In this document: positions 47,956 to 59,528 of the stretch, piece by piece | Layout: each line of letters opens with the position of its first letter | How positions within the stretch are numbered: the first letter of the stretch is position 1 | Source: Roridomyces roridus | Taxonomy: Eukaryota; Basidiomycota; Agaricomycetes; Agaricales; Mycenaceae | DNA length: 64,000 bases | Reading direction: 5' to 3' | Assembly: GCA_029378245.1 (NCBI GenBank) | Contig: JARKIF010000020.1 | Location: 1,054,001 to 1,118,000, forward strand | The notes under the pieces: generated by a model | Told to the model about the DNA's origin: nothing | Databases searched by the model: none | What the model saw: the letters and a program-made list of their open reading frames with translations, nothing else | Made by a program: the position numbers and the translations under genes

Positions 47956-47962
47956 CTGTTAT
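47956..47962. repeat. 7-bp target duplication of the outer element, left
   Basis: CTGTTAT, repeated at 60890-60896. Confidence 0.7.
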
Positions 47963-48732
47963 TGGGTACCGGCAACTCTCGATTGATCACCGTGCCATCA
48001 CGTGCCACTTGTCATCGAGAACCCGTTGTCGGACGACCATTTCGTGCAATGTGCAACAACGGCTCCACCTCATGTCCTGGAATTTTGCATACTAGATGTT
48101 TACATAGTTTCCTTACTCCCAACAAAAATTCCGGGAATTCGGGTACAGGGAACCCTTCGAACGAGCTCATGCCGATTCTGGCACCTCCAGGCAGACATTT
48201 TTGGGCCGAATTAAAGTCCGGAAAAAATTGAGGGTGATCTTTGTGCTATATACCAGCGTACTAACCAGTGTCCGGGCTCAGAAACTGCCTGTAGAAGACG
48301 CAGAGAGGGCTCCGAGCATGCTCGGCACTCTGTTTGGCGGATCTTTGATCTTTGATGCCTACCAGCTCACACCGACCATCTTGACGACGAAGCCCGCAAA
48401 TGGCCTAGGAAGGCCTCGACAACACTCGGGACACCTCATCCAACCTTCCTCCCTTACCCCTCTTCGCAAGGGGGTGTCAACGGCCGAAATTCTGACACCG
48501 GGTGGGGGAGGGGGGGGGGGTCCCCCAAGAGGGCTTAAAAAACTTTTTGACCTGCATTTCAAAAAAGTTGCAGAGGAGTGTAAAACCATCCAGAAACACA
48601 GTTCTACACCAAGGAGGTGCTTTTTACAAACTCAGGAGCAAGATTGATGAAAATTTCTTAATTGGGCTAACATTGATGGCATCAGACTATTCTGGATGGT
48701 TTTGCACAACATAATGGCAATCCTGGCTGAGA

Positions 48733-49104
48733 TGTCAGCACCTAGGGCTAAGTCGGGTTCTAGTCGGTAACGAACGAGGCGACCGAGCGAAGAGCAGCAG
48801 ACGAGACTCAAGAGGTAGAGCAAGCCGTAGGGAGAATAGACTAGATTCGTCTACAGTACTGAGACTGTAGACGGGTATATATACTACATGATCGAATTAA
48901 GTACGAGGAGGTAGGGGGTAGGAGCAGGGGCGATCACGACAAGTAGGGGTTTAAATGCAGGGGAGAGTGGAGTAGCAAGCAGGGGTTAGCAGGGGTTGAG
49001 ACAAGACCCGGCCGATCAGTGATGACCACTGATTAGGGTATTGATGGTTGATGATTGATCGGGTTACAACCTGTCGGGTTGTTGCCTGGGGTCATATCAT
49101 GACA
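48733..49104 (-). repeat. 3' LTR (element orientation)
   Basis: 372 bp, TG...CA ends, TATATATAC box inside. Confidence 0.9.
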
Positions 49105-49116
49105 TTATCCCCCCCG
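49105..49116 (-). promoter_or_regulatory. polypurine tract
   Basis: On the minus strand a GGGGGGGATAA run abuts the 3' LTR, as expected for plus-strand DNA priming. At the other end no TGG-type primer-binding site follows the 5' LTR, so the primer used is unclear. Confidence 0.7.
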
Positions 49117-49140
49117 TTCAAGCGCTGCGTCCCGAAGCGC

Positions 49141-49767
49141 TCAGGACACAATCTTCCATCGGCCGTTAACCCGTTCTTCACGGAGTGCAGTCGGGTTCTT
49201 CTCATAGAACTCTTCTATGCATTCCTCTGCTCCATCCAACAAAGCGCGCTTCTCCCAAGTCCATTCAGCCGGGGGATAGTCCTTCCATTTGATGAAGTAG
49301 CGCAATGTGTTGCGTTGATTCCCGCCGCCTCTCTTGACTTTCAGGATTTCCTCCACCTCATACTCATAATGACCGTCAACCACGTCCGGGGGTGGGGGGT
49401 CCACCGCCTTCTGATGCTCGGCCACTGGTGGCACCCATGGTCGAAGATAGACCGTATTGAAAACCGGGTGAACCTTCCAAGATGCAGGCGTCTTGATTTC
49501 GTACGAGAGGGATCCAACCTTGCGCACCACCGGGAAAGGACCATAACGTCGGTCTTCGAATTTCTTGGTGGGTCGGTGCGTCTGTAGATTCTTCCCTTCT
49601 AGCCACACCTTATCGCCTACTTTGTACCCCGGGTCGGGTTGTCGACTACGATCGTAGTATTTCTTCATAACCTCTTGTGCATGGCGCATTGCCGCCGCGG
49701 CTTCTGCCCGTACCTTCTCCATTCGCTGCGCGAATTCCATCGCCTTTTCACCCATAGTTGTAGCCAC
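49141..49767 (-). pseudogene. Gypsy integrase C-terminus with chromodomain
   Basis: About 208 codons. The first part has the integrase C-terminal GPF...LxYEIKTP...VHPVFNTVYLRPW pattern. It is followed by a chromodomain (YEVEEILKVKR...YFIKWKDYPPAEWTWEKRALL). Chromodomains direct chromovirus integration to marked chromatin. The zinc-binding and DDE catalytic parts of integrase are absent upstream, where the KDZ transposon begins. Confidence 0.85.
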
Positions 49768-49768
49768 A

Positions 49769-49862
49769 TTGTATTGTACCCTGCCGTAGCAGGGGGGTAC
49801 ATTTAAATGTGGTCACGTCTCGGCAATCCAGCCAACATGTGCCCACATTGTAATGTACCCTG
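49769..49862. repeat. short direct repeats at the left KDZ/Gypsy border
   Basis: CACATTGTATTGTACCCTG (49769-49787) recurs as CACATTGTAATGTACCCTG (49844-49862), with an inverted GTACATTTAAATGTGG between. These are probably subterminal transposon repeats; no matching right-end inverted repeat was found. Confidence 0.45.
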
Positions 49863-50102
49863 TCACCTGCCTTTTTGGGTTGTTCCGCTACAAATACCTA
49901 TTTACCCGGTGTGCCGAACATGCCGCCTACAAGGTTATATTGTATATTGCAATAAATAAAGAGAATCTTGCTGCCGCCGCCGGCTGCACGTCTGGTAAGC
50001 ATACAGATCAATTGAGCCAAATCCGGTGTGTACGGTGCAGATGCCGAGGTGTTTACATCTATTTGAATCAGCCGGTGACGGCATCAATCCGCCCAAATAG
50101 GC

Positions 50103-53100
50103 CTATACCTCCTCCTCCTCCTCGCGTTCCAGCAGGGCCTCCTCCTCCTCTGGACCCAGCTCATCAGACAGCTCCATATGTAAGAGAACCGGCGCTTCTG
50201 TGTCCAATTCCACGCTCCCCGACAGATATTGATCCGCCTTTGCCAGAATTCCCGTCCACCGGTTCTGGAGCATCGTACAGGTGGCACGCTCAGCGGCAGC
50301 ATGCTCGGCGGCATACGCACGGCGTCCCTCCCGAATCTCCGGTGACAAATCCGGTAACTGTGCGTTGGTGAGCGCGTCCCAATCAGCAGCCTCGCTGTGA
50401 CCGAATGCCACTGTACGGCGCATTTCTGCGCGTAGTAGTCGGATCTCCTCGGAATAACGACGTGTGCGTGCATATGCTTTGCACCATTCCATCCGTAGAG
50501 CTGTCACAAAGCAACGAGTCAGTTAATTTCAATAAAATGCTTGTCGGTGACATACCATCATGAAATTTGCCGTCATCCGTCTCGCTCGCAGCAAATGCAC
50601 TTGCGCCCGGGGAATACCAGATCCAGGACAGGGTATGCGAGCCTTCACCCTGGGCAAGCACCGCCGCGCGCTCCACCCCGCCCTCAATGATAGCACCCCC
50701 GAGTTCCGCCCAATGTGCATTCTGGGCCTTCTCCTCGGTCGTCAGTGTGCGCTCATTGAGGGCTCGCACATCATTATCCCTCAGTACCCTCAGCCTGTCC
50801 TCCCACGCGCCGTGCCCCTGCAAAACAAGCAATGCGGCACGAGAGTATCGGTACCGAAGCTTCGCCTGGTGAATCTTGATATTGATTTGCCGTAAAATCC
50901 CCTGCCCCTTCGTCATCATGCCCTGCCCGGTCCAATTGCGAAGCTTGTAGCGGTTCGTCATGGTCCGCGTCCGTAATCCGTGCCGCACCGACTCAAGGGC
51001 ACGAGTCGCATCCGGCCCTCAATAGCCGGCAGCCCAATTGCGCACGCCTGCTTCCGCCGGATTGGATCCGAAATCTCGGATGGCATGAACAGCCGTGTCG
51101 TCTCCGGCAGTTGCTCCCCAGTCCCATCAAGCATCTCCCTCTGTGCATCGGACAAGATGGAGCGCAGCACCGGCATGTATATCCGCTGAATCTGCCGGAA
51201 TTTCTGGATGCGGTTACGAAGTGTGGTACGCCGCTTCAGGAACGCCAGCCTCTGCGAGGGCGTCGGATCCTTGAGTGCCTTCACATCGACTTCCAAACGG
51301 CGTCTAGGAGAATTCACATGTCAGCGGTAACCACCAAAGATTGCGAAACCAACACGTACTGCACTTCCTCAAGCTCCATTCCCATCGAGATGAAACTTCC
51401 CGGGGTGTGTTCGCGCTCGATTTCCACCCCGTGGTCCGTGCACATGTATTCCTCGGTCGCAATCTGTAGCTGGATATCGCGCAGTGTTTTGACTAAAGTG
51501 AATGTATGAGCAGCTGCGCTCGGTCGGTACTAGCAGCTTACCTTCATCCACCACTTCAAACGGACACTCTGACTTGTCTCCCGGGTCAGTGTGCTGCCGT
51601 GCTTCCCACTCCAGCACCGACATCTTCCACGCCTTGACCTCCTCGGGACGTATGGCCTCGAGACCGGAGTTGAATGCGTCGAAAGCCGCGCGGTGCTTCA
51701 GGCCCTCCTTGATGCTCACTGCCAATCTCTTCGGGAGCACTCGATCTGAAATTTTGGCCCAATTAGGAAGGTACATTGCTTATCCGGAGATAACTCACGC
51801 ATTGCCAAGGTACGATCGTAGTTGTGGAAGCCGAATATGTCCTCCAACGTCGCATGACGGGAGCCCGGCCCCATCAACCTTGTCGACGCCGCCGCTCCAT
51901 TGGAGAACGCCCAGTTCTGCTCCACACCTTCCCCGTGAGTCATTCCTGCACCCCACATCCAATGGAATGAGAACGGGCCGTGACACGGTTTCTTGTGCGG
52001 CGGGAGGTGGAAATTCGGGACTTTCCACCACAGATTCTCCGGTGGGATGTTCAGTCTTAATGATTCCGGCATCTTTTCCATCCGCGTCCAGAAGTTAAGC
52101 GCGTACTGACAGGCGATGTCGTACGACAGGATGAGCCAAAGGAGGGTGAAGTGGAGGAGCGCCGAGAGCAGCAGAAAGTCCATATTGCAAAACCTGACCT
52201 CGAGTTAGATGAATTCTACGTTGATCATAGGTCCCTTGCTTACCGTTCTCCCAATTGGAGGTCTCCGATACCGTTGGGCTGCCACATATTGTGGCGAGAA
52301 CATGTCACCCCACCGACACCTGTCGTTCTCAAGCCCTTGACACGCCGACTGTTTGCCATAAACATTGCCTGAAACCCGGAGCAATTCGAAATCTCCTGCT
52401 CATTCGCGTGCTTCTCGATGTGCGCTTTATACCCATCCTCGCCCTCCCGCTGGCAGAAGAACCCAAGCCCGTCCCCGAGGATGGGGTCTGCCGCCTCACT
52501 CGACACGTTGCGATTCGACAGTCTGAAATTTGCATCTTGAGCCAGGAACAAAAAGTAGATGAATCTTGACATGTCAGCGAGTGATTGGGGCAAAGACGAA
52601 GCACACCCACCTATAGATTGGGTCCGCATTCTGCACGGCTTGGATATCGACGTTCCATCCCGGCTGCGGACAGCTCCTACACCTCTTCGCCAACTCCCCA
52701 CGTTTCGCACCCCGCGCTCCGCCCTGGCGGTGTCCACGCTTATGGCGCTTCATTCTCTTGACCTCCCGCCACTGTCTCATGATGTACATGAACGGCTTTC
52801 GGCGGTCCTATGAGTGGGTGAGTTCTTGCTCTTTTTGAAGTATCCAAGGCTCACCGGAATGGAATCCAAGCCATTGTTATTGGTGCACCGCTCAAGCCCA
52901 CGGAGGAAGTCATATGCAGACAGCTTCCCGAGGCAATTGAGGATCTGGAAGCAGCGCAGCAACTGGAATGTTGCGCATGTATTCGGATTCAAGACTGTCG
53001 CCGGCCACCAGCACGCCCGCAAAAGCTGCAGACGACGTGGAAGCGGTATAAGTCCCACCGACCCATCCACCGCCGGGACTGTAAGGCAGCCGCAAAAGTC

Positions 53101-53903
53101 GACGCAGATCTCGTGTACGCCAGTAAGATCATACAGAACGAAATCCACGGCTGCGGGCGTTCTGAACGGACAGACAATGCCAGGTGGGTGGCCGAACTGG
53201 ACCCGTAGCCCAAGCTCGCGGAGCCAGGTACGTCGTTTCTCGAAATAGGATCCATTCCATTTCTGTAATCGTTAACAAGGGTATGGAATGGGTGAATTGA
53301 GTAGGCTTACCTCGACGAAGTGAGTAGGATGAGATGCATGGACACGCACAATGCACCGGCCGCAGTACATAACCTCCCCAAAGCACGCTCCGTCTACACA
53401 TCGAAAGACTGCCGGCTCAGTGCATCCAGCCGCCGCACAGTGAGCATGGGCAGACCCACGCCCCTCTCGCCGGAGTTGCTCGCCGAGGTATTCGTCACTG
53501 TAGGGATACCAAGTTTTCAGAGGGCGATCCTGGAAAGATTGAGCTCCAATGCATTCGACGCGGAGAGAATAAGACACACCGAGTTCTCGTATCGTTTCGC
53601 CGGCTGAACAATGACCTCAATCCCATCCTCAGGCATATCCTGAGTGTCGCTCTGGGAAGACAGGGAGGTATCTCCCAGCGAATACGTGAATGAGGCGTCC
53701 ATCCGGGCCTGCTGGGTGGCGAAATCTTCTTCCCAAGCATCGTCGAATGACCTAGAGCTGGATCCGGCTTCGCTGAGTATGCCGCGGATGGTGCGTTGTC
53801 GCGTAGGGGCCGCGCTGGGCACGGTGACATGGGATACCGTTCCACCATCTCCGAAAAGCATGGGTGGCGCGCCCGGGCGTCTGCGTTTGTGGGAATCCGC
53901 CAT
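50103..53903 (-). pseudogene. KDZ (Kyakuja-Dileera-Zisupton) transposase with one frameshift
   Basis: Eleven exons: 53580-53903, 53311-53529, 52855-53262, 52611-52807, 52244-52564, 51799-52193, 51542-51745, 51360-51492, 50556-51303 (possibly two fused) and 50103-50500. Phases agree at every joint. It shows a CxC2-type cysteine cluster (HCAAAGCTEPAVFRC...MYCGRC), the CRSCPQPGWN motif, transposase-core blocks YDIACQYALNF and GEGVEQNWAFSN, then MGPGSRHATLEDIF, and a Glu-rich end. It would cut and paste DNA in the nucleus. Frame changes near 51005-51015 between AIEGRM and DATRALESVRHG; a small deletion between short repeats would explain it. Apart from this the protein looks full length. Confidence 0.85.
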
Positions 53904-54181
53904 GTAGTGTGGTAAGGACCGTGGGGTAAGGACCGGGCACAGGAGGACTCGGAGGAGTAGCAGAAAAGAGTCGGGATCGGGCCGTGTCCCAAAACGGTAA
54001 TATCCCGCTCACTGAAGCATGGCGCGCGCCTTTGCTAAATGCACGCCCGTAAGCTGCAGAGCGCTCTCATAGATCTCATAGCGGATTGAGTCTATTCCAT
54101 CCGCTTGACAAGATCCGTCTTTCTTGGGTCAAAAGAAGAAAAAAACAAGTAGTATGTATTCAAATCGAGTGGGCGACAAGC

Positions 54182-54635
54182 CTAGATACAGGGGAAAACC
54201 AGGCCTTCCCAGCTATACGACACACGGCTGGTATCCGTCCACTGAGGATAGTCGTGCTGGATACCGGCTTCTTCCCCATGGTGACGAATCGGAGGCGAAC
54301 GCATCTGCTCTCCACATTCGGGGCACTCCCAAGTGTTCTCCAGCGAAAGTCGGATACACGCATAGCAATGACTATGCCCACATCGATAGCTAGATGCGCC
54401 GTGAGTTCACAATCGGACGAAAGCAGTAGATGACGCACGAAACAGGATGGGACTTGACCAACGCACACACGGCGCAAATATGGTGCTCCTTTGCGTCCTG
54501 CAACGGCGGAGGTCGGGCATCGTCGAGGTAAAGATTGTTCCTAGCGAGAGGAACAGAACGCGACATGCGAGACCCGTGAACAGGTATGGAGGGAGCACCG
54601 GTATATGCCGCATTGGATTTCGGGTGGGTGGTCAT
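54182..54635 (-). CDS. RING-finger protein accompanying the KDZ transposase, 134 aa
   Basis: Exons 54439-54635 and 54182-54389 around a 49-bp intron. Splicing completes the metal ligands C-x2-C in CAVCALVKSHPVS, then CGHSHCYACIRL, then CPEC: a RING-type cross-brace. A Tyr/Trp-rich tail (SYSWEGLVFP) follows. RING domains usually recruit E2 enzymes for ubiquitin transfer. The gene starts upstream of, and reads in the same direction as, the transposase, so it is probably a second KDZ cargo gene. The role in transposition is unknown. Confidence 0.7.
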
Positions 54636-54749
54636 CGTGCTGCGCGTGGTGCGGATGTCCTTCTGGACGGAGAGTCTGGCAGAGATGGGCTGGGGCACCG
54701 GTGCTTCATGGGCGTGATGGCGGTGGGGTGCAGTGGCGACGAAGTGATG

Positions 54750-56739
54750 GTTGCCTAAGCACCGCTCCGGTGGCGAAATCCGAGGAGTCGGCTTCCATCC
54801 GCCATTCGCCATGGTCAGTTGGAAAGTGCAGCACCGGTTCGGCGGTGACCAAATCCTTCAGCGTTTCGAACGCTCTCCTTTCCTCACCTCCCCATCGCCA
54901 CCGATAATCTTTCCTCGTCAACCGTGTCAGGGGTTTGGAGTGGATCCCGAAGCCGGCAATAAACCGACGGTAGAAGTTGAGGAACCCAAGGAAACTCTGA
55001 ACCTCTTTGACCGTTTTGGGTTCCGCCCACTCGCGTACCCCCGCAACTTTCACGGGATCCATCCGAATTTTTCCATCCCCGATAATCACACCGAGGTATT
55101 CGACCTCTCGTTTCTCGAACTCGCACTTCTCGGGCTTCAAGTACAAATCATTGTCCTGCAGGATCTGCAGCACCTCGCGCACCGTCCTCTGATGCTCCTC
55201 CTTGTTGGAGGAATAAATCAAAATGTCGTCCAAGTAGACAATAACCCGACCCTCGGCAATCTGTCGGGCAAAGATGTCGTTCATCATGCACTGGAAGGTC
55301 GCCGGCGAGTTCGTCAACCCGAAGAACATCACCAAGGGTTCAAACAGCCCCCGATTGGTGATGAATGCCGCCTTCTCCTCATCTCCTTCCTTTATCCGAA
55401 TGTTGTTGTAACCCCATTGTACGTCCAACTTGGTGAACCACGTCGCGTTCCGGAGGTTGTGCATTATTTCGGAGATCAGGGGAATCGGGTACCGGTTCTT
55501 GATCGTAATCGCGTTCAACCTTCGGTAGTCTTGTACTGGTCGAAGTTTCCCGTCTTTCTTCTTCACGAAAAAGAAAGGAGACGCAAACGGAGACTTCGAG
55601 GGGCGTATCCGTCCAGTCTTCAAGTGTTCTGCAATGAACTCGTCCAACTCCTTCTGCTCTGGGACCGACAGGGGAATAACCCGACCCCGGGCGGGTTCCG
55701 CCCCGTCCTTCAGTTTGATAGCGTGGTCCCAACGCTTCTGCTCCGGTAGTTTGTCGAAGTCCTTTTTGTCTAAGACACTGCGAAACTCGTCGAGGTAATG
55801 GGCCGGCACAATATCCTCCATTGTCTGGTCGCCTTTCGCGTTATGGGCCGCCGCTGCTAATTTTGTCGCAACCGAACCCACAGCTCGGATATGCTCCGCG
55901 TGTTGGGCGTCCTCTTCCTCGTAAATTCGGGTGACGAATACCCGATCGTCGGGTTCCAACCCATCTTCGTCTTCGGCCTCCCATTGCTTCCAGAGGCGTT
56001 CGGTGCAGCACGCAGGCGGGCAGCGAGTAAAGGACAACTTTCCGTTACTCCAGTCAATCTCGGGGTTATGCCGTTTCAACCACTTGTACCCCAGAATGAC
56101 ATCCGTCTTCCCGGTATTGGTTAGGGCGAAGGTCATTACTTCCTCATGATCCTCCACCGTAGTGCGCATTCTGACCACTTGTCGAATCTTGCCCCCCGCG
56201 TTGGGGGTGTTATCCGCGTTGTAGACAGGTACCAGCATCGGAAGATCCTCCACGTCGAGCCCATGCCTCTCGGCGAACGACTGGTTCATGAATCCTTCCG
56301 CGGTAGCCCCAGTGTCCAAAAGCCCCACCACCGTGTACCCACGGAGGCTAGCCAAGTCCTGCACCACCATAGGGACCATTACTGAAACCCCGCCCATGGC
56401 GCGAATGAAGGAAGGCGGGTTTTGCAGCTCTTCAATGGCTGTAAGAGCGTCGGGTCGGTAGAGACTCAGTAGTTCCTCCACGTATCCTTTGGTAATTTCG
56501 ATGCGTCGGGTTTTGTACGTCCAATTCTGCAGCATCTCCACTGCGTGCGGACGCTGCGCGTACATTCGGTCCAACAGTCGCTCGGCGCTGTTGGGTGGTA
56601 GCCCCTTCCACAACGCCTTTGGTGTAGGGGGTACGGCTGTAACCTTCTTTCGGGGTATCGGCTTCTTACTCCTCCACTCGGGGACAGGAGTGTCGGTTTC
56701 TTGTTCGTTGGCCACGATTTGAGAATCTTTGTCGTTCAA
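54750..56739 (-). pseudogene. Gypsy pol: protease, RT, start of RNase H
   Basis: About 660 codons are open. The aspartic protease motif is LLDTGATAEGF at roughly residue 140. Reverse transcriptase is complete, with the active-site block IVYLDDILIYS and the downstream LGFLNFYRRFI. RNase H begins at MEADSSDFATGAVL and is cut at about 54755, where KDZ-side sequence starts. Everything from there to the integrase C-terminus (RNase H remainder, zinc finger, catalytic core) is missing, so the element cannot integrate on its own. Confidence 0.85.
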
Positions 56740-56741
56740 TA

Positions 56742-58080
56742 CACCGCCAAAGTGCCGTCAGGCCGAAGCCAGCCGGCGCGTCCATGTGAACACCAGACGA
56801 GCCGTGTCCTGGGCTCAGCCGGAGACCGGCTGGGCTCCAGCTGAGAGATCCAGCTAAGATTTCCAGCTGCTAGCCGGCTGGCTACCCATGTCGACCGGCA
56901 TGGGTGTGTCCAGCTGGAAATTTTGATTTGATATCCTGACTCCGCTGAGTCCAGGGCAACAGAATGTCATTTTTTTGTGGATGTTCGTCGTTTACTATAA
57001 ATCTTTCCGCCACAATAGACTCGAAATAATGCTGCTCTGAGGGAGAAGAAGTTGCCGACGAATTGAGAAAAGATGCTAAGTCCTTTGCCGAGGCACGGAG
57101 ATCTCAAACCGCGTTGCCGTAAGTCAACCATCACGTCAATCACTCCACACTCCACCCGGCGATGATTCGGCGCTCCATGGCAACCATAATAAATGGCGGT
57201 CATTCCTCCGTTCTTTCTTTCCTTCCCCCACATCGTCCCCTCTGTCTCCCGTCCTCCAATCATCGGGGATGCTCACGGCGGTCACCTCGCGTCCAAGCTC
57301 TTGAAAGGTCTTTTCAGGCCGTGACCCCCTCAATATGCTCCAGTTTTCGAAGTCTATCTGGCCACCATTGGACGTGCTCCTCTGCCGTCGCTGGCCTCCT
57401 CTCAAGACCCGAGCTCCAAACCCTCTGCCCCATTCCTCCATGCCCAACTCTCTCCAAGAAACTCCAAGCAAGTGTCAAGACTCAATTTCAAGCTTGGAAG
57501 CTGGCGGTGTCGGAGTTATCTCGTTTCAAGTCACGGTGCTGTCCTGCCTTCTACCTTCAAGTTTTCCTCCCACCTTCCCTTCGAAACCAATGCCCCGGGG
57601 TCCGTTGCGCAGCATCAAGTTCTGCCGAATGCTTCTCCTTCATCATCAGCGCCTCCTCGCACTCTCCCGCTGTCATTCCTTGATCTTATGTCTCTTTACC
57701 GCCTTCAAGGTCTTCCAACGCTGTTGACATTCCTGTCTCATCTTGATAGCAAGTCTATTCCCGCTCAGCTGTACTTGATGTCCTGTATGTTATGTATGTA
57801 GATTTGAATTTGAATTCTTTTTGCTCTACCTCGAAGTGTAACAAATATGTTTTTTTGAATACCGGGGTTACGGGCATGGCTAAGGGCGGTCACCAGTTGA
57901 CTCCACCCATGGTGGCCAGCTAATCTGGCCAGCCAATACCAGCCAAAGCTGGACCCACCCTGGCCCCATTGAAGATGAGAGCTGGGACCCACCTTGCTAC
58001 CAGCCTGAGTCCATCCATCAGTGACATGCGGAACACATATCGCCGCCAGCTGCCGGTCAGCTGGCTGCACTCTGGCGGTG
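56742..58080. mobile_element. TA-flanked TIR element at the gag-pol junction (1339 bp)
   Basis: Ends CACCGCCAAAGTGC and its near-inverse (CACCGCCAGAGTGC from the other end), flanked by TA at 56740-56741 and 58081-58082. TA duplication suggests a Tc1/mariner-like non-autonomous element. Removing it with one TA joins sequence downstream of gag to pol in one open frame. No transposase inside. Confidence 0.75.
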
Positions 58081-58151
58081 TAGAGTATGGAATTGATTAG
58101 TGAACGACTTGTGTACATGGGGTATCGAGGAAGACCGGGAGGACGTGGCTT

Positions 58152-59483
58152 TCAATCCCGGTCGTTGGAAAAATCCTCTGGGGACTCCTCTTCCGAGTTC
58201 TCTTCGGTGTCGGGTTCTTCCACCATGGCACGGAACTGCGTGGTGACGTGTGCATGGGTCGGGCAGTTGCGACGAATGTGCCCCTTGAGCCCACAGCCAT
58301 AGCAGTGAACTTCGCTGCTAGGTTGACGACGGCCCGTATTCGTACGACCGATGTCCATGGGGGCCGAGACATTACTGGCAGTCGTAGCGGTGCTGGTACG
58401 TACGACGGGGTTGCTGGTATTGCTTCCTGAAGCGTTCGTGTTCGCGCGTTGGGTGCCGAATCGGTTGAACCCTTCCGTGCGATTGAACCCTTCAGGCCGT
58501 TTCGGGTTCTGCATCGGGTTCCGTCCCCCGCCTCCGTACGACCCCGAGTTGGGGTTTCCAGCTTTCCCGAATCCCGCTTTATCCCCCGTCAAAAGGGTAT
58601 TCTTCAGGACCCGGAACTGCCTCTTGAGCCCATCACGTTTGATGGCTTCTTCTTTCCACCCTGCATAGGTCTTGGGGAGTTCTCCGTTAACTCCCTCGTA
58701 AATCGATTCCACCACTTCTTGATTGAGGCCCGTTTTGAGGAGTCGGATAAGCATGGTATCGTCGTATCCCGCCGTCCTGTTGTACGAATCGAGAATGGTG
58801 AAATAACTCGTAGCCGTACCATTCGCCTGCCGAAAGTGTTCCATCTTGGATTGGGCCTCCTCCACCTGGGCTCCTCCTTTGAAGCTGGAGATAATGTCGG
58901 CCTCGAACGCCGCGTAGGTGGTATAAGCGCCAGTGCCGCTGCCGTTGCGCATGGCCTTCACTACGTTCTCTGCCCAGATTGCCGCGGACCCTCCTTTCAT
59001 GTAAGACAGGGTAAAATTGATCTTGGCGGAGTCCTTGTCGTATACGGGGTTGTCCTGGAAGTTGAGGTAGCAACCCGCCAAGAACCCGTCCACGGTCTCG
59101 GCAGTCCCCGAAAAGTCGGCCGGGGCAGCAACCCGCGCTCTGCGGGATTTATCGCCACTTCCCTGCTTGGTGTCCAACTGATTCTTCAGTATGTCCAACA
59201 TGACACTGTTGGTCCTCGCAATGTGATCCTCCATCATAGAGATGCGTTGAAATGCATCCTGGAGATTGTTCTGGAGGTGCAAGACGCCGGCTTGCAACCC
59301 CGCCTCGGGGTTCCCGTCTGGTCCCCAGATTTCCGTCAATAGCCCGCGAGTGGCGGCGCTAACCGCTTCAGCGCGATCGAATATGTGGGCTTCGCGTGCC
59401 GTTTGATCCAGTCCTTGGTAGTGGGTGGCGTCCGTCGACTGGAACGCATCCCGGTTCGGTATACCCAGTGCGGTAGGGTCCAT
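58152..59483 (-). CDS. Gypsy gag (443 aa)
   Basis: Open from ATG 59483 (MDPTALGIPNRD) to TGA. It has helical capsid-like regions and a nucleocapsid zinc knuckle CYGCGLKGHIRRNC (C-x2-C-x4-H-x4-C) near the C-terminus. The predicted pol frame is -1 relative to gag once the nested element is removed. Gag appears intact. Confidence 0.9.
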   Translation of the reverse strand: MDPTALGIPNRDAFQSTDATHYQGLDQTAREAHIFDRAEAVSAATRGLLTEIWGPDGNPEAGLQAGVLHLQNNLQDAFQRISMMEDHIARTNSVMLDILKNQLDTKQGSGDKSRRARVAAPADFSGTAETVDGFLAGCYLNFQDNPVYDKDSAKINFTLSYMKGGSAAIWAENVVKAMRNGSGTGAYTTYAAFEADIISSFKGGAQVEEAQSKMEHFRQANGTATSYFTILDSYNRTAGYDDTMLIRLLKTGLNQEVVESIYEGVNGELPKTYAGWKEEAIKRDGLKRQFRVLKNTLLTGDKAGFGKAGNPNSGSYGGGGRNPMQNPKRPEGFNRTEGFNRFGTQRANTNASGSNTSNPVVRTSTATTASNVSAPMDIGRTNTGRRQPSSEVHCYGCGLKGHIRRNCPTHAHVTTQFRAMVEEPDTEENSEEESPEDFSNDRD

Positions 59484-59528
59484 CGTTTCGTTCGGTCGAG
59501 TGTTCGAGTAAAGGGGAGACGAATCTTT

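Noticed and set aside
48500..48545. G-rich run followed by TTAAAAAACTTTTT, seen again near 60060
   Set aside because: Considered as LTR ends, but it lies outside the LTRs and has no target duplication; it belongs to the outer TIR element.
54751..55749. 332-codon plus-strand open frame
   Set aside because: Antisense shadow of the Gypsy reverse transcriptase, which carries YLDD and protease motifs on the minus strand.
57162..57683. 173-codon plus-strand open frame inside the TA-flanked element
   Set aside because: Ser/Pro/Leu-rich composition without transposase motifs; looks like chance openness.
58449..59342. 297-codon plus-strand open frame
   Set aside because: Antisense shadow of gag.
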